A stretch of DNA of 64,000 nt from Leptogranulimonas caecicola (GCF_023168405.1 NZ_AP025285.1:928001-992000), one strand, 5' to 3'. Positions 1 to 9,770 are shown, counted from the first letter of the stretch. Notes: generated from the sequence alone by a model not told the origin. Numbers and translations are program-made.

Positions 1-2
1 AT

Positions 3-1418
3 CTGATCCTGGTAGAAAACACCGACGATCTCGCTCGTCTGGTAGAAGACTTGCAGCTGTTGGTGCGCCAGAGCGGTTCTGCAGGCTCGCTGGATCGCCT
101 TATGCGCATTTTGCTGGATCGCGACGATCTCCCTGCTTTGGCAGAGTGCGCCTCAGAGGTGCTTAGAAACCCAGTGATTGTGTGCGATGCATCCTATAAC
201 ATCGTGGCTCACTCTGAATATCACGGCACGGCAGACGCGGTGTGGCGCACCGGCCTTACGCGTGGCTATCTCACCTTCGAGTTCATCGCCAAACTCCGAG
301 GGCAAGACACCAACTACTTTGAGACCGACGCATCCCGTGTCTCAACGATCGTGGAGCGCATCTCTCCTCACCGTCGACTTATGCATAAGCTCATCTATGG
401 AGGCTCCTTTGTAGGCTATCTTCTGGTGTTGGAGCTAGAAAGCGCACTGGAGGAGACGTCTACAACCCTCTATCGTCAGGTGGCAGAGATCTTGGCAAAG
501 CAGATGGCCTCAGAGAAAGCCATTGCCGGTCAGTTTCACACCCATCGCAGTCGTGAGGTCAATCTCTTGTTGGACCTCATGAGCAACCGCGTGGTAAGTC
601 GCCGTATGTTTGACGAGCTGGTGGGTCAAACCAGTTTCGCAGCCGAGCAATCCTATGTGGTGCTCGCTCTAGATTTGCGCCTCGAGCTCATGGACAACGT
701 GGTGCAAGACTCTCTGCGTCAGCGCATCAATGAGATGGTACCCGACTGCTATGCGGTGTTCAGAGATTCCTGGGTGTTGGTATTGGTGTGCATGCCCAAA
801 GATGCAGCGTTATCCCGAGCAAGCATTGCGCCAGGAGGCGCACAAGTGCGTATTGGCGCAACTATAAGCAAATATATGCATCCTGTACGCGCATTTTTGG
901 AAGAAAGCGATCTTCGAGGCGGATTATCAGAGCCTTTTTCAGATCTCTATGACTTGCCCTGGCATGTCGAGCAAGCAGAGCAATCAGTGCGCGTTGCAGA
1001 AAGCTTGTCACGAGTACAAAGTGAAAGATTTGAATATTTGGGTGATGGGGGAGAGCTGTCAAAGACACGCTTTGGGGGAGCCGCCATCTTGAATCCTGTG
1101 CCATATGATCGAGTGCGCTTCGATCATCTTCTGGCATATGTGCCTGAACATCGCCGGCTTTGGTTTGTGTCTCCAGAGGTGCGCCATTTGATTGCCGAGG
1201 AAGGTGTCGATAGCGAGCTCTTCGAAACTTTGGATACCTATATGTCCCACGCCTCATCGTTGGCCCGCACCGCCGAGGCGTGCTTTGTGCATCGCAACAC
1301 AGTGAAGTATCGCCTAGAGACCCTGAGACAAAAGTACGGCATTGATGTAGATGATGACGCTGGCTTCTATGACCTGGCGATGTCAGTAGCTATCGCACGG
1401 CGCAGTTCCGGTTATTAG
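3..1418 (+). CDS. PucR/CdaR-family transcriptional regulator (5' partial)
   Basis: The frame is open to the left window edge, so the true start lies outside; the TTG at 51 is in frame but nothing marks it as the start. The C-terminus (about the last 70 residues, around ARTAEACFVHRNTVKYRLE) is the PucR-type helix-turn-helix found at the end of purine-catabolism and sugar-diacid regulators. The preceding part, beginning near NPVIVCDASYNIVAHS, looks like a PAS/GAF-like sensory region, as in other PucR-type proteins. It is followed after 234 bases by an FAD oxidoreductase on the same strand, which it may control; PucR-type regulators often sit beside the gene they regulate. The effector cannot be read from sequence. 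No DNA-binding site was recognised in the gap. Confidence 0.85.
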   Translation: MILVENTDDLARLVEDLQLLVRQSGSAGSLDRLMRILLDRDDLPALAECASEVLRNPVIVCDASYNIVAHSEYHGTADAVWRTGLTRGYLTFEFIAKLRGQDTNYFETDASRVSTIVERISPHRRLMHKLIYGGSFVGYLLVLELESALEETSTTLYRQVAEILAKQMASEKAIAGQFHTHRSREVNLLLDLMSNRVVSRRMFDELVGQTSFAAEQSYVVLALDLRLELMDNVVQDSLRQRINEMVPDCYAVFRDSWVLVLVCMPKDAALSRASIAPGGAQVRIGATISKYMHPVRAFLEESDLRGGLSEPFSDLYDLPWHVEQAEQSVRVAESLSRVQSERFEYLGDGGELSKTRFGGAAILNPVPYDRVRFDHLLAYVPEHRRLWFVSPEVRHLIAEEGVDSELFETLDTYMSHASSLARTAEACFVHRNTVKYRLETLRQKYGIDVDDDAGFYDLAMSVAIARRSSGY

Positions 1419-1652
1419 GTAAACCATGCTTCTGAGTCGGGGAAGGGCCATGACGTCCAAGAATGCCCGTATAAGCAGATGCTCATAACCTCTACTTTAC
1501 ATAACATATATTATCCGAGAAATGCTGCAACCAGCGCAGGGGAGTCTCATCTAGAAGTTTTGGCTACGTAAGTCGAAAGCTCTACTGACGCTCTGTCATA
1601 CTGAGCATTCAAGATCAATAGCCATCGATCGCTATAACTCAGAAGGGCTCTC
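1419..1652. other. Intergenic region upstream of the FAD oxidoreductase
   Basis: 234 bases. It contains an AT-rich patch around 1495-1515 (TTTACA followed by TATATTAT) that could be promoter material, and a one-off CCGAGAAA similar to the dispersed motif described elsewhere. The Shine-Dalgarno-like AGAAGGG before the ATG at 1653 supports that start. No terminator or RNA gene was recognised. Confidence 0.4.
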
Positions 1653-3104
1653 ATGAAACTCTTGCGCTGCGATGTCTGTGTAGTGGGATCTGGCATTGCT
1701 GGAATCTCTGCCGCTTTGGCCGCTCGCGAAGCGGGCGCCTGTGTGGTCCTGGTGAGCTTGGGCACGTTGGGATCAGGCGCGAGCTTTTCTGGCACTACCT
1801 GGGGTCTTGGTATGGTGGGCCCCCTTAGCGACAGCACTGAAGATAAAGAGGCTTTTGTTCAGGGCATCCTGGCCCCCGCAGGCGACGTGGCCACTTCAGG
1901 GATGGCAGAGGTGCTCGCAAATAGATTTTATGAGTCTCTGACCACCTTTGAACGTTGGGGTGCAGTATTAGAACCTGCCGAGAAAGGCCAAGAAACCCAC
2001 CGGAGCTATGTGCCGTGCTTTGACACAGAGACGCGTGGATGGTTTGGTTTTCATGCCGGGCCCTCGCATGACCCATTGGTGAATACGGTACTCCGATCAG
2101 GGGTGGAGTGTTTCTCGGCAGCCCAAGCCCTCTCTTTGTTAAAAGACCCAGACACCGGAGCCCTTAGTGGGCTTGTAGCTTCCTGTGAGGGAGAGCTCAT
2201 GGCTGTGGTATGTCCCTGTGTGGTGCTGGCCACAGGAGGCATGGCGGCGCTAAGAAAGCCCACGCTCTCTTCGGGGCAATGCCGAGGCGTGGGAGCTTCT
2301 ATGGCGGCGGACGTAGGAGCTCAGGTGGCTAATCTGGAGTTCGAGCAGCTCATGGTGGGCATCAAGACTTCAGGGACGCCTGCGGTATTCAATGAGAAGC
2401 TCTGGCGTTACACACGGCTGGAGAAAGACGGTAAAGACGTGTTCCGGCTTGCGGGCATTGACGAGCAGGAGGCCAAGGCAGCGCTGGAAGCTCATTCTTG
2501 GCATGGCCCCTATACCTCCCAGCGGCCTTCTCGCAAAGTGGAAGAGGCCATTTGGGCGGTAGGCGGGTCGTGTGACGCGATCATTAAGCGCCCCGAGGGC
2601 GAGCTGCCTTCCTTCATCGCCACATACATGGATTGGCTCCAAGAGGCCCATGGGCTGGGATTTGGCGACAAGCTGCCTGTCGCGGTCTATCACCAAGCTT
2701 CCAATGGCGGCATCGTGATAGATCCGAAGACCTGTCAAACCCAGGTAGAGGGCCTTTATGCCGCAGGAGAGTGCGCTCCCCTCTTCGCCATTGACCGGCT
2801 AGGCGGCATCGCCAGCTCTCAAGCCATGGTATTTGGCCAGTTGGCAGGGATTGAAGGGGCGGCCTACGCCAAGAGACGCCCGTTGGCGCCGGAAGTGCCA
2901 ACGGATCAGTTGCAGTTGGTTTCTTGCCCGGATGAACAGGCAGCCACGCCGAAAGACCTGAAGAGCTTGGATGCCCCCCAATTAAAATGCAAATTTGAGC
3001 AATGGAGAGCCTATCATCAGGCGCACGGAGAAGCGCTTCTTAAGGCATGCATCCAGCGAAGGATCGTTTCTGGCAAGGAGCCGGGACCAATACTGTGTCC
3101 CTGA
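1653..3104 (+). CDS. FAD-dependent oxidoreductase (fumarate reductase/aspartate oxidase-like flavoprotein)
   Basis: A 483-residue flavoprotein. The N-terminal CVVGSGIAGISAALAAREAG is a dinucleotide-binding Rossmann motif, and the C-terminal GLYAAGECAPLFAIDRLGG is the second FAD-contact region typical of the FAD_binding_2 family (fumarate reductase, L-aspartate oxidase, urocanate reductase). There is no signal peptide, Tat motif or haem-binding CxxCH, so a soluble cytoplasmic flavoenzyme is more likely than a secreted flavocytochrome c. The substrate is unknown. L-aspartate oxidase is possible, but no nadA or nadC lies beside it. It lies just downstream of a PucR-type regulator on the same strand. 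It contains two copies of the dispersed 10-mer, one in each orientation (1976-1985 and 2111-2120). Confidence 0.8.
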   Translation: MKLLRCDVCVVGSGIAGISAALAAREAGACVVLVSLGTLGSGASFSGTTWGLGMVGPLSDSTEDKEAFVQGILAPAGDVATSGMAEVLANRFYESLTTFERWGAVLEPAEKGQETHRSYVPCFDTETRGWFGFHAGPSHDPLVNTVLRSGVECFSAAQALSLLKDPDTGALSGLVASCEGELMAVVCPCVVLATGGMAALRKPTLSSGQCRGVGASMAADVGAQVANLEFEQLMVGIKTSGTPAVFNEKLWRYTRLEKDGKDVFRLAGIDEQEAKAALEAHSWHGPYTSQRPSRKVEEAIWAVGGSCDAIIKRPEGELPSFIATYMDWLQEAHGLGFGDKLPVAVYHQASNGGIVIDPKTCQTQVEGLYAAGECAPLFAIDRLGGIASSQAMVFGQLAGIEGAAYAKRRPLAPEVPTDQLQLVSCPDEQAATPKDLKSLDAPQLKCKFEQWRAYHQAHGEALLKACIQRRIVSGKEPGPILCP

Positions 3105-3123
3105 CCGCTAGGCTCTGCGCACA

Positions 3124-4884
3124 TCAGGCTTGACGCACCTGTGCCACCAGCACTTTAATCGGCTCATCGTCTATGGCCGGCCGCAAACGATAACTTTGCA
3201 CCTGGGCTGGCACGATGACGGTCTCCGCATAGTGGATCTCTCTGGGCTCGAAGGCGCCCTGAGGGCTTTCGAGCCACGCGGCGGTCCCTTCTACCAGGTT
3301 AAATACCTGTACTTCGCCTTGAGTGGACAAATCGATGGCGCGAGAGGAGCTATAGCGGCGCGTCTCTATGAACTCCAACTCGTGCAGGCCTGTCTTCTCT
3401 ACCTTGAGGTCTTCGTCGTCGTAAAGCGTCTCAACCTGATTGATCAGATGTCCTTTCACCCAGGAGGCGTCTCTGTCCCACTGGATGTTTCGAGCGCCGT
3501 CTTCTATGTGAATGGGCCGGGGGTTTCCGTCAAGATCGGTGCGGTCCCAGTCCCAGAGCTTGTAGGTGAAGATGTAAGGGGTGGCGCTGACTTCCAGCAC
3601 CATGCAGTCTGCTGAGGAGCAATGGACGGTGCCGGCGGGAATAAGAAAGTGGTCATGTTTGGCTGCGGGCCAGAAGTTGACGTATTTTGCGGCATCAAAA
3701 GAGCCTGTGACCTGTGCTTCCTTGAGATCGCCAATCATTTGATCGCTATCGATGCCCTCTTTTACCCCAAGGTAAACCCCGCCATTTTGTCCTGCATCCA
3801 AAATGTAATAACTCTCATCCTGGGTGTAGGTCATGCCATAATGGTTTATTATATAATCTGTCGTGGGGTGCACTTGCAAGCTGAGGTTCTGGCCGCCCAT
3901 GGTGTCCAGCAAATCGAACCGTATTGGGAATTCTGCGCCAAAACGTGCATAGTTACGTGCGCCCAGCAGCTCTTTTGGATGAGCCAAGACAATATCTTGA
4001 GCCGGCACCTCCACATTGGTGGTGCCATAGCGCAAAAGCACGCTGTTCTCTTCTGGCACTCCGTCAAAACTCCAGGCATAATTTGGCGCCTCAGGGCTTA
4101 GGCCAAAGTGCTCTCGCATCCATTGGCCGCCCCACACCCCCGGGTCAAAATATGGCACCATGCGAAACGGCGAACGCACCGCCTGGGCAAGCCCTGCGCG
4201 ATAGGCATCCCCGCTTATCATGAGCGGTTTTTGCCTATGGGTAAGCGCAAGCAGGTAATCGAGGCTGGGTTGGAGCTGGCGCTTGATTTTGTCAGCCAGC
4301 CGCCATTCAATGAAATAGCCGCGTTTGAATTTGCGCGCGTTGGATTCTTGGGGGTTGTTCCAAAAATGATTAGGCATCCCTTGGCGGTACCTTTGTTGGA
4401 TTTCCCAGCGGGAGATATCTCCATAGACGGTAAGCACCTGCTCTTCAGGAAGCTCTCGGGCACAAGGATCTGCAATCAAAGAAGCCCCAAAACCCCAGAC
4501 AATCACCGGTCTGTGAGCTTTTAGGCAACGGCGGATATCTTCCTGGATGCGAGCCTTTGCGCTTGTATCCATAAGGTCTTGCAGGGTGCCCCTATACATG
4601 ACACCGCGAACGCTGTCGCAGGTGACGTGTGGGGCTAGGATCGCCTGAATAGCCTCTTGATCCAGATAGGCGTCCCTGGCATCTACTACCGTTGCGTCAG
4701 GAAATGCGGGAGCCACCAAATCCAGAGCTTCAGAAGATATCCCTGGGTACATCTCCACCACTATGAGGCGTGCCTGCGTGCGGGAAGACAGCTCCTCCAA
4801 GATCGCCTGCGGAGTCTCCCATAGGGCATGGTCATAGCCATCAACTTTGATAGTGGGTGAAAGATCGTAGCGGTAATCGCTCAT
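3124..4884 (-). CDS. manA: Class I mannose-6-phosphate isomerase with long N-terminal domain
   Basis: At 586 residues it is much longer than single-domain phosphomannose isomerases (roughly 300-400). The C-terminal half is the cupin isomerase: YFDPGVWGGQWM starts the domain, SLQVHP, DESYYI and IPAGTVHCS carry the expected metal-binding His/Glu residues, and TYKLWDWDR follows. It should interconvert mannose-6-phosphate and fructose-6-phosphate. Residues 1 to about 270 form an extra domain (around VIVWGFGASLIADP and LTVYGDISRWEIQQRY) of unknown role with a kinase-like look but no evident Walker A. Start ATG has a strong GGAGGGGCC site. The GntR regulator just upstream on the same strand is the likely controller. 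Confidence 0.85.
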   Translation of the reverse strand: MSDYRYDLSPTIKVDGYDHALWETPQAILEELSSRTQARLIVVEMYPGISSEALDLVAPAFPDATVVDARDAYLDQEAIQAILAPHVTCDSVRGVMYRGTLQDLMDTSAKARIQEDIRRCLKAHRPVIVWGFGASLIADPCARELPEEQVLTVYGDISRWEIQQRYRQGMPNHFWNNPQESNARKFKRGYFIEWRLADKIKRQLQPSLDYLLALTHRQKPLMISGDAYRAGLAQAVRSPFRMVPYFDPGVWGGQWMREHFGLSPEAPNYAWSFDGVPEENSVLLRYGTTNVEVPAQDIVLAHPKELLGARNYARFGAEFPIRFDLLDTMGGQNLSLQVHPTTDYIINHYGMTYTQDESYYILDAGQNGGVYLGVKEGIDSDQMIGDLKEAQVTGSFDAAKYVNFWPAAKHDHFLIPAGTVHCSSADCMVLEVSATPYIFTYKLWDWDRTDLDGNPRPIHIEDGARNIQWDRDASWVKGHLINQVETLYDDEDLKVEKTGLHELEFIETRRYSSSRAIDLSTQGEVQVFNLVEGTAAWLESPQGAFEPREIHYAETVIVPAQVQSYRLRPAIDDEPIKVLVAQVRQA

Positions 4885-5070
4885 AAGGCCCCTCCAACTC
4901 GATGGCTTTTTGGCTCATTGGCACGACAGGGCTTCGGGATGAAATCCGGGAAATCCATCTAGTACATCCTAATGTTATGACAATAAGAACAATAGCATAG
5001 TAGAGGTCTAAAAAGAAGAGCTTGCGATGATGGATAAAAGCATGAAGGGTAAACAGTTCTCCCTTATACG

Positions 5071-5080
5071 TGCCGAGAAA
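5071..5080 (+). repeat. Intergenic copy of dispersed 10-mer TGCCGAGAAA
   Basis: Exact copy in the 205-base gap between gntR and manA, ten bases beyond the gntR stop, so it is not explained by protein coding. See the finding on this motif. Confidence 0.6.
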
Positions 5081-5089
5081 AGCTTCCGC

Positions 5090-5803
5090 CTACTCCCCTA
5101 GCCGGATAGTAAGCTCGTAATCTTGGCCTCGATAGGTGGAGTTGGTGTATTCCACAGGCATCTGTCCAAAGGAACCTTGTCGGCAGCGCTTCAAGAGAGC
5201 TCCCTCCCCTAGCCCCTCGAATCTCTCGCGATCTTTCTCTGTGGGATTAGCAGCACGCACGGTTTCTACAATAGAGGTCACGGGAAAGCCAAGCTCTCCC
5301 AAATACTCGTAGAGCGAGCCGGTGTCATCCAAGCGATCAAAAGGCACCTCTGGCGATAGATAGGTCTCGAAGTAGGCAGCCCTATGATCATTGATAACAG
5401 TGGCGCGGCAAAGCCGAACTACTTTCTGAGCACGTGGGATTCCAAAAAACTCTGCAACCTCCTCAGGAGGGGTTTCTCGGCTAAGAGACAGCAGCTTTCT
5501 CTCGGTATGGTTTCTCACTTCTGCAAAGTCAGAAAAACTGGAGTGCAAATGGGTTTCAATGAGGTCCTGAGGTTTGAGCACCAAGGTCCCCTTGCCTCGA
5601 CGGCGTTCTATCAGGCCTCGGGACACCAGTTTGTCCAATGCTTGACGCACAGTGATGCGTGAGACGCCAAACTCTTCCATTAAGGCCATCTCGCCGGGCA
5701 TCGTGCTTCCCACAGGATAGGTGCCGTTGGCTATGCGCTCGCTGAGGATTTGGGCGATCTGGCTCCAAAGCGGCTTATCTCCGGGGAGACTGACGAGCTG
5801 CAT
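5090..5803 (-). CDS. GntR/HutC-family regulator with UTRA ligand domain
   Basis: 237 residues from the ATG at 5803, chosen because AAGGAC precedes it and the winged helix follows at once (MQLVSLPGDKPLWSQIAQILSE would begin the domain; an upstream in-frame ATG at 5899 adds 32 unconserved residues). The DNA-binding domain includes MEEFGVSRITVRQALDKL and the RRRGKGT wing. The rest is a UTRA effector domain (FSDFAEVR to the end, with YFETYLSPE). HutC-type regulators bind sugar phosphates, amino sugars or histidine intermediates. The adjacent manA suggests a sugar phosphate ligand. The 5' end overlaps the clc stop by 29 bases. A near copy of the dispersed motif (AGCCGAGAAACCCC) lies inside the gene near 5470. 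Confidence 0.88.
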   Translation of the reverse strand: MQLVSLPGDKPLWSQIAQILSERIANGTYPVGSTMPGEMALMEEFGVSRITVRQALDKLVSRGLIERRRGKGTLVLKPQDLIETHLHSSFSDFAEVRNHTERKLLSLSRETPPEEVAEFFGIPRAQKVVRLCRATVINDHRAAYFETYLSPEVPFDRLDDTGSLYEYLGELGFPVTSIVETVRAANPTEKDRERFEGLGEGALLKRCRQGSFGQMPVEYTNSTYRGQDYELTIRLGE

Positions 5804-7421
5804 GAGAGGGTCCTTCCTGAGGGGGCGAAGATGAGGGGGTTTCATTGGCCTGGTGGGGATATCCAGGCCTAAAGAGACCTTCGATGCGAGCTTCTGCAAT
5901 AGGTGCCAAGGCGGAGTCTATTACAAAAAGCACGCCGTCAGCGGCTTCCAGCACGAGATCCTGGCTTGGCACGAGCGAACGTCCGCAGCGGGTCACCAGG
6001 CACACCGAGCTGCCCTGCGGGCAATGCAACTCTGAGAGCCTTTTGCCTTCTGCCTCAGAGCCAAAGTTCACATACCAGGTATGGGTAACCACTGAGCGCC
6101 TGGGCGCCTTTACGATCTCATCGCTGTCATGGGCCAGTAGATTTCCAAGCAGATGTTCGTAGTAGCCAGGCGTTTTAGTAAGGTTTGCCACCACATAGGC
6201 TACCAGGCTCACCAACCCCAAGGAAAGCAGCGCCGAGAAGCTTCCAGTGAGCTCGAACACCAAAAGGCATCCGGTCACTGGCGCTTGGACTGCGCCCGCG
6301 AAGAGGCCTGCAATACCCAGGAGCATAAAATTGTTGATATAGGCGCCATCGAGGCCGAGAAATGCCACCGCTGCACGCCCAAACAACGCTCCAGCAAGCG
6401 CACCCATGACTACAAGCGGGTAAAGGGTCCCTCCTGGAGCCCCGGAGCTGGCCGAGATATTGGTAAATAAGTATTTGCCCAACAGCAAGAGCAGCAGAAG
6501 GAGCGTGGGGTGGTTTGAAACCCGGACGAGGATCTCTAAGATGGCGTCGCCGCCGTCCATGAGGGAGGGAGCTGCAAAGGCGCAGAGGCCTGCAAGCCCA
6601 AAGGGTATGGCCAGCCGTGACAGGGGAAGGTGAGAGCGGATCTTGCCATAGAGCGCTTGACCTAAGAACATGCCGCGGTTATGCAAAGCCCCAAGCAGCC
6701 CCAGAAAGACCCCCAGAAGCGCTACCAGCCCATAGGCGATATGGGGCAAATCAAAGGCGAATCTGATGGGGATCAGGGGGTCTTCTCCTAAAAGAGCCCC
6801 TGTGCACAGCACCGCAGCTACCGCAGAGGCCATGGTGCCAATGACAAGCGGCGCAGAAAACGATTTGTGGATCTCTTCTACCGCAAACATGACCCCGGTG
6901 AGCGGAGCAGAGAAGGCTGCCGCCATTCCGGCTCCTGCCCCACAGGTCACCAGCAGGCGCCTCTCTTCTTCTGTGGCACGAGTAAGCTCTGAGACCGCCT
7001 TGCCGCACATGCCTCCGAGCTGGACCGACGGCCCTTCTCGGCCAAGAGAGAGCCCAGCAAAGGCAGTGATGCCGCCTTCAAGCACCTTGATGGGGACCAC
7101 GCGACGCCAAGGAAGATCCAGCCGACCAAGGGCGTCTGCTTCAACCTGAGGAATGCCGGAGCCTACTGTGCCTGGGGCAAAGCGCATGAGCGCGCTCAGA
7201 AGCAAAAGCAGCAGCACCAGAACGGCGATCCAGAGAGGAATGATCAGTGGGCTGGTTGCTGCCTGCGAGGTTATGGCGCGCAGCATGTCTTCGCATTGCG
7301 AGAGCAAAAAGCGGTAACCGGCGATGAGCACTCCTACGATGCAGCCCACAAGGGCACCGCGCACCACCATTAAGATCTGAAATGTGCGAGAGAGAGGAGC
7401 CAGTGCAACCTGAGACTTCAT
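5775..7421 (-). CDS. clcA: ClC-type H+/Cl- exchanger with C-terminal TrkA-C domain
   Basis: 548 residues with about a dozen hydrophobic segments. The three ClC filter motifs are visible: GSGIPQVE, GREGPSVQLGG and GAPGGTLYP. Both glutamates that mark exchangers rather than channels are present: the gating Glu in GREGP and the internal proton Glu in GVMFAVEEI. Residues about 450-520 (WYVNFGSEAEGKRLSEL onward) form a TrkA-C (RCK_C) domain that probably binds a small regulatory ligand on the cytoplasmic side. Likely role is acid resistance or chloride homeostasis. It lies upstream of gntR with a 29-base overlap, so the two may be cotranscribed, though a functional link is not evident. Confidence 0.9.
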   Translation of the reverse strand: MKSQVALAPLSRTFQILMVVRGALVGCIVGVLIAGYRFLLSQCEDMLRAITSQAATSPLIIPLWIAVLVLLLLLLSALMRFAPGTVGSGIPQVEADALGRLDLPWRRVVPIKVLEGGITAFAGLSLGREGPSVQLGGMCGKAVSELTRATEEERRLLVTCGAGAGMAAAFSAPLTGVMFAVEEIHKSFSAPLVIGTMASAVAAVLCTGALLGEDPLIPIRFAFDLPHIAYGLVALLGVFLGLLGALHNRGMFLGQALYGKIRSHLPLSRLAIPFGLAGLCAFAAPSLMDGGDAILEILVRVSNHPTLLLLLLLLGKYLFTNISASSGAPGGTLYPLVVMGALAGALFGRAAVAFLGLDGAYINNFMLLGIAGLFAGAVQAPVTGCLLVFELTGSFSALLSLGLVSLVAYVVANLTKTPGYYEHLLGNLLAHDSDEIVKAPRRSVVTHTWYVNFGSEAEGKRLSELHCPQGSSVCLVTRCGRSLVPSQDLVLEAADGVLFVIDSALAPIAEARIEGLFRPGYPHQANETPSSSPPQEGPSHAARQSPRR

Positions 7422-7479
7422 AAGCCTCTACTCCCCTCTCTCGCACGCTGCCATCCAGAGCTAGTGTACTCCTTAGAGC

Positions 7480-8421
7480 TTAGATCACGAGATTGCCCAG
7501 ATAGAGTGCAGCGCTGTTGGCTGCAATGGCGCCATCGGAGGCAGCCGTGATCACTTGGCGCAACGGCTTTTGACGCAGATCGCCTGCCACAAAAAAGCCG
7601 GGGGTGGCAGTGGACATATCCTCGTTGGCCACTACTTCGCCAGCACCGTTGATCTGGGCGAAGGGGGCTGCCAGCTCAGAAGCCGGAATCATGCCGATAA
7701 ACACGAACACGCCAAAAGAGCCCGCCTTGTGCGTGTAGGTTTGGGTCTCGCCGGTGGCCGTGTCTTTGAGCACGATGGTCTGGGGTAGCATGCCTTCGCC
7801 AGAGAGGCTCTTGATCGCGCACTGGTAGCGGATCTCGATCTTGGGATTGAGCGTCACCTTCTCCTGCAGCGCGGCTTGGGCGCGCAGATGGTCCTTACGC
7901 ACAATGAGCACGACTTTCTTGCAGATGCGTGAGAGAAAGTCGGCCTCCTCGCATGCAGTATTGCCACCACCAACGACATAGACCAGCTTGTCGCGATAGA
8001 ACATGCCGTCGCAGGTGGCGCAATAGCTCACACCATGGCCCTTGAAGGCATCCTCGCCCTCAAATCCAGCAGAGCGGGGCGAGCCGCCCGTGGAAAGGAT
8101 CACTGCGCGTGCTTGATAGGTCTCGCTCCATCCGGTGAGCAAAAAGAGGCCTGTGGCAGGATCATGCTCGATCGAAGTGACGCTGTCCGATGTGAAGGCG
8201 GCGCCTAAAGACTCTGCATGGGCATGCATGCGCTCGGAGAGTTCGGCACCGCTGATAGACTCAATGCCAGGGTAGTTGTCTACCATATCCGATTGAGCGA
8301 TCTGCCCGCCAAACATACCTGCTTCTAGAGTGATGGCATCCAGACCGGCACGGTCTGCATAGATGGCTGCCGTCAGGCCTGCAGGGCCCGCACCTACAAT
8401 GGCAAGATCATGAGAGATCAT
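7480..8421 (-). CDS. trxB: Thioredoxin reductase
   Basis: 313 residues from the ATG at 8421 (an upstream in-frame start at 8448 adds nine unconserved residues; GAAAGGG precedes the chosen ATG). The FAD site is IVGAGPAGLTAAIYADRAG at the N-terminus, the redox-active CATC is at residues 134-137, the NADPH site is VVGGGNTACEEADFLS, and the C-terminal FAD contact is FFVAGDLR. It reduces thioredoxin with NADPH in the cytoplasm. No thioredoxin gene is adjacent. The upstream 170-base gap to ansA holds no recognised feature. Confidence 0.94.
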   Translation of the reverse strand: MISHDLAIVGAGPAGLTAAIYADRAGLDAITLEAGMFGGQIAQSDMVDNYPGIESISGAELSERMHAHAESLGAAFTSDSVTSIEHDPATGLFLLTGWSETYQARAVILSTGGSPRSAGFEGEDAFKGHGVSYCATCDGMFYRDKLVYVVGGGNTACEEADFLSRICKKVVLIVRKDHLRAQAALQEKVTLNPKIEIRYQCAIKSLSGEGMLPQTIVLKDTATGETQTYTHKAGSFGVFVFIGMIPASELAAPFAQINGAGEVVANEDMSTATPGFFVAGDLRQKPLRQVITAASDGAIAANSAALYLGNLVI

Positions 8422-8592
8422 AGTAATACCCTTTCTCAAAGGTCCCAAAAGACCTATGGCCTTGGGATCGCTACAGATCTAACAGCCCTGATACGAGGGC
8501 GTCGTTTGGTAAAGACACCTAGATCTATTCCCATAATCATGGCAGCAAGAGGTCGGCAGCGTTACCCCATAAGGGATTCAAAAGTTATCCAG

Positions 8593-9645
8593 TTAGACGG
8601 TAAGTTCGCCGCGCATGGACACTGGCACGTACGCAGCGGCTTGCTGTGGGGTGAGTCCCCGGCCAAAAAGGTGCATGAGTTTGGTCAAGGCTGCCTCGCA
8701 GGTCATATCGCACCCGGAGATGACGCCGGCTTTGGCCAGGGCATCTCCTGTGGCATAGCGCTGCTCTTCGACGCCGCCTGCGGGACATTGGGTAACGTTA
8801 ACCACCAGTAAGCCGGATTTCACTGCATGGGCTATCGCATCCACGAACCATGGTTCTGTGGGGGCGTTGCCTGCGCCAAAGGTGCGAAGGACCACGGCTT
8901 TGAGTCCCGGGGCACTCAGTTGGCTTTCCAGGATTTGCTGGGTAATGCCAGGATAGAGATAGATGACGCTCACCGCAGGGTCCATGGTGAAGAAAGGCGT
9001 GAGCGGTGTGTCGCCTGCGGGGCGCCAGAGCTGCTTTTTTCTAAAGTCGATATGAAGGTCCATGGCGCAGAGCGCGGGATAGTTGTAAGAGGTAAAGGCG
9101 CCAAAATCTGTGGAGCTCACCTTAGTGGAGCGGTTGCCTCGCCACAGATAGCGGCCAAAGGAGATGGCCACCTCTCGCACCATGGCTCCCCCGTCTGTCG
9201 GGTCTTTGGCGGCAGCCACTTGAAGAGCGGTGAGGAGGTTCTCTGTGCCATCCTCGCGTATCTCGCCAATGGGCAACTGGGACCCCGTAAGAATCACTGG
9301 TTTGGTGAGCCCCTCAAGCATGAAAGAGAGCGCCGAGGCGGTATAGGCCATAGTGTCAGTCCCATGGAGCACCACAAATCCGTCGTAGTCCTCATAGGCA
9401 TCGGCAATGGTGTGGGCGATTTGGCTCCAAGCGGCCGGATTCATGTTGGAGGAATCGATAGGCGGGTCAAACTCCTTGTGATTCAAGTCGTAGCCTAAAA
9501 GCTTTAGCTTTGGCACCCCGTCCATGAGATGGGCAAAGTCGAAAGGCACAAGCGCCCCTGTGGCGGGGTCTTCCACCATGCCAATGGTCCCACCGGTATA
9601 GATAAGCAAAAGCCGAGGGCGTTTTGTCGCAGTAGGAGCAGCCAT
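8593..9645 (-). CDS. ansA: Type I L-asparaginase
   Basis: 350 residues. Both catalytic threonine motifs are present: YTGGTIGM at the N-terminus and VLHGTDTMAYTASAL. It hydrolyses asparagine to aspartate and ammonia. There is no signal peptide, which fits the cytoplasmic type I class. The ATG at 9645 is preferred over the GTG at 9651, because GGAGG lies seven bases before the ATG but only one before the GTG. It is transcribed away from mtnN. Confidence 0.92.
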   Translation of the reverse strand: MAAPTATKRPRLLLIYTGGTIGMVEDPATGALVPFDFAHLMDGVPKLKLLGYDLNHKEFDPPIDSSNMNPAAWSQIAHTIADAYEDYDGFVVLHGTDTMAYTASALSFMLEGLTKPVILTGSQLPIGEIREDGTENLLTALQVAAAKDPTDGGAMVREVAISFGRYLWRGNRSTKVSSTDFGAFTSYNYPALCAMDLHIDFRKKQLWRPAGDTPLTPFFTMDPAVSVIYLYPGITQQILESQLSAPGLKAVVLRTFGAGNAPTEPWFVDAIAHAVKSGLLVVNVTQCPAGGVEEQRYATGDALAKAGVISGCDMTCEAALTKLMHLFGRGLTPQQAAAYVPVSMRGELTV

Positions 9646-9770
9646 GGGCACGCCTCCAAATTAATGATGTCAACAGAAATTCTGGCAACCAACAGAAGGA
9701 TACCCTTCCAGAAAGAGTTCTAAGATAGCGTGAATACCGAGAAACACCTCCGACTTAGAAGGGACATGTT

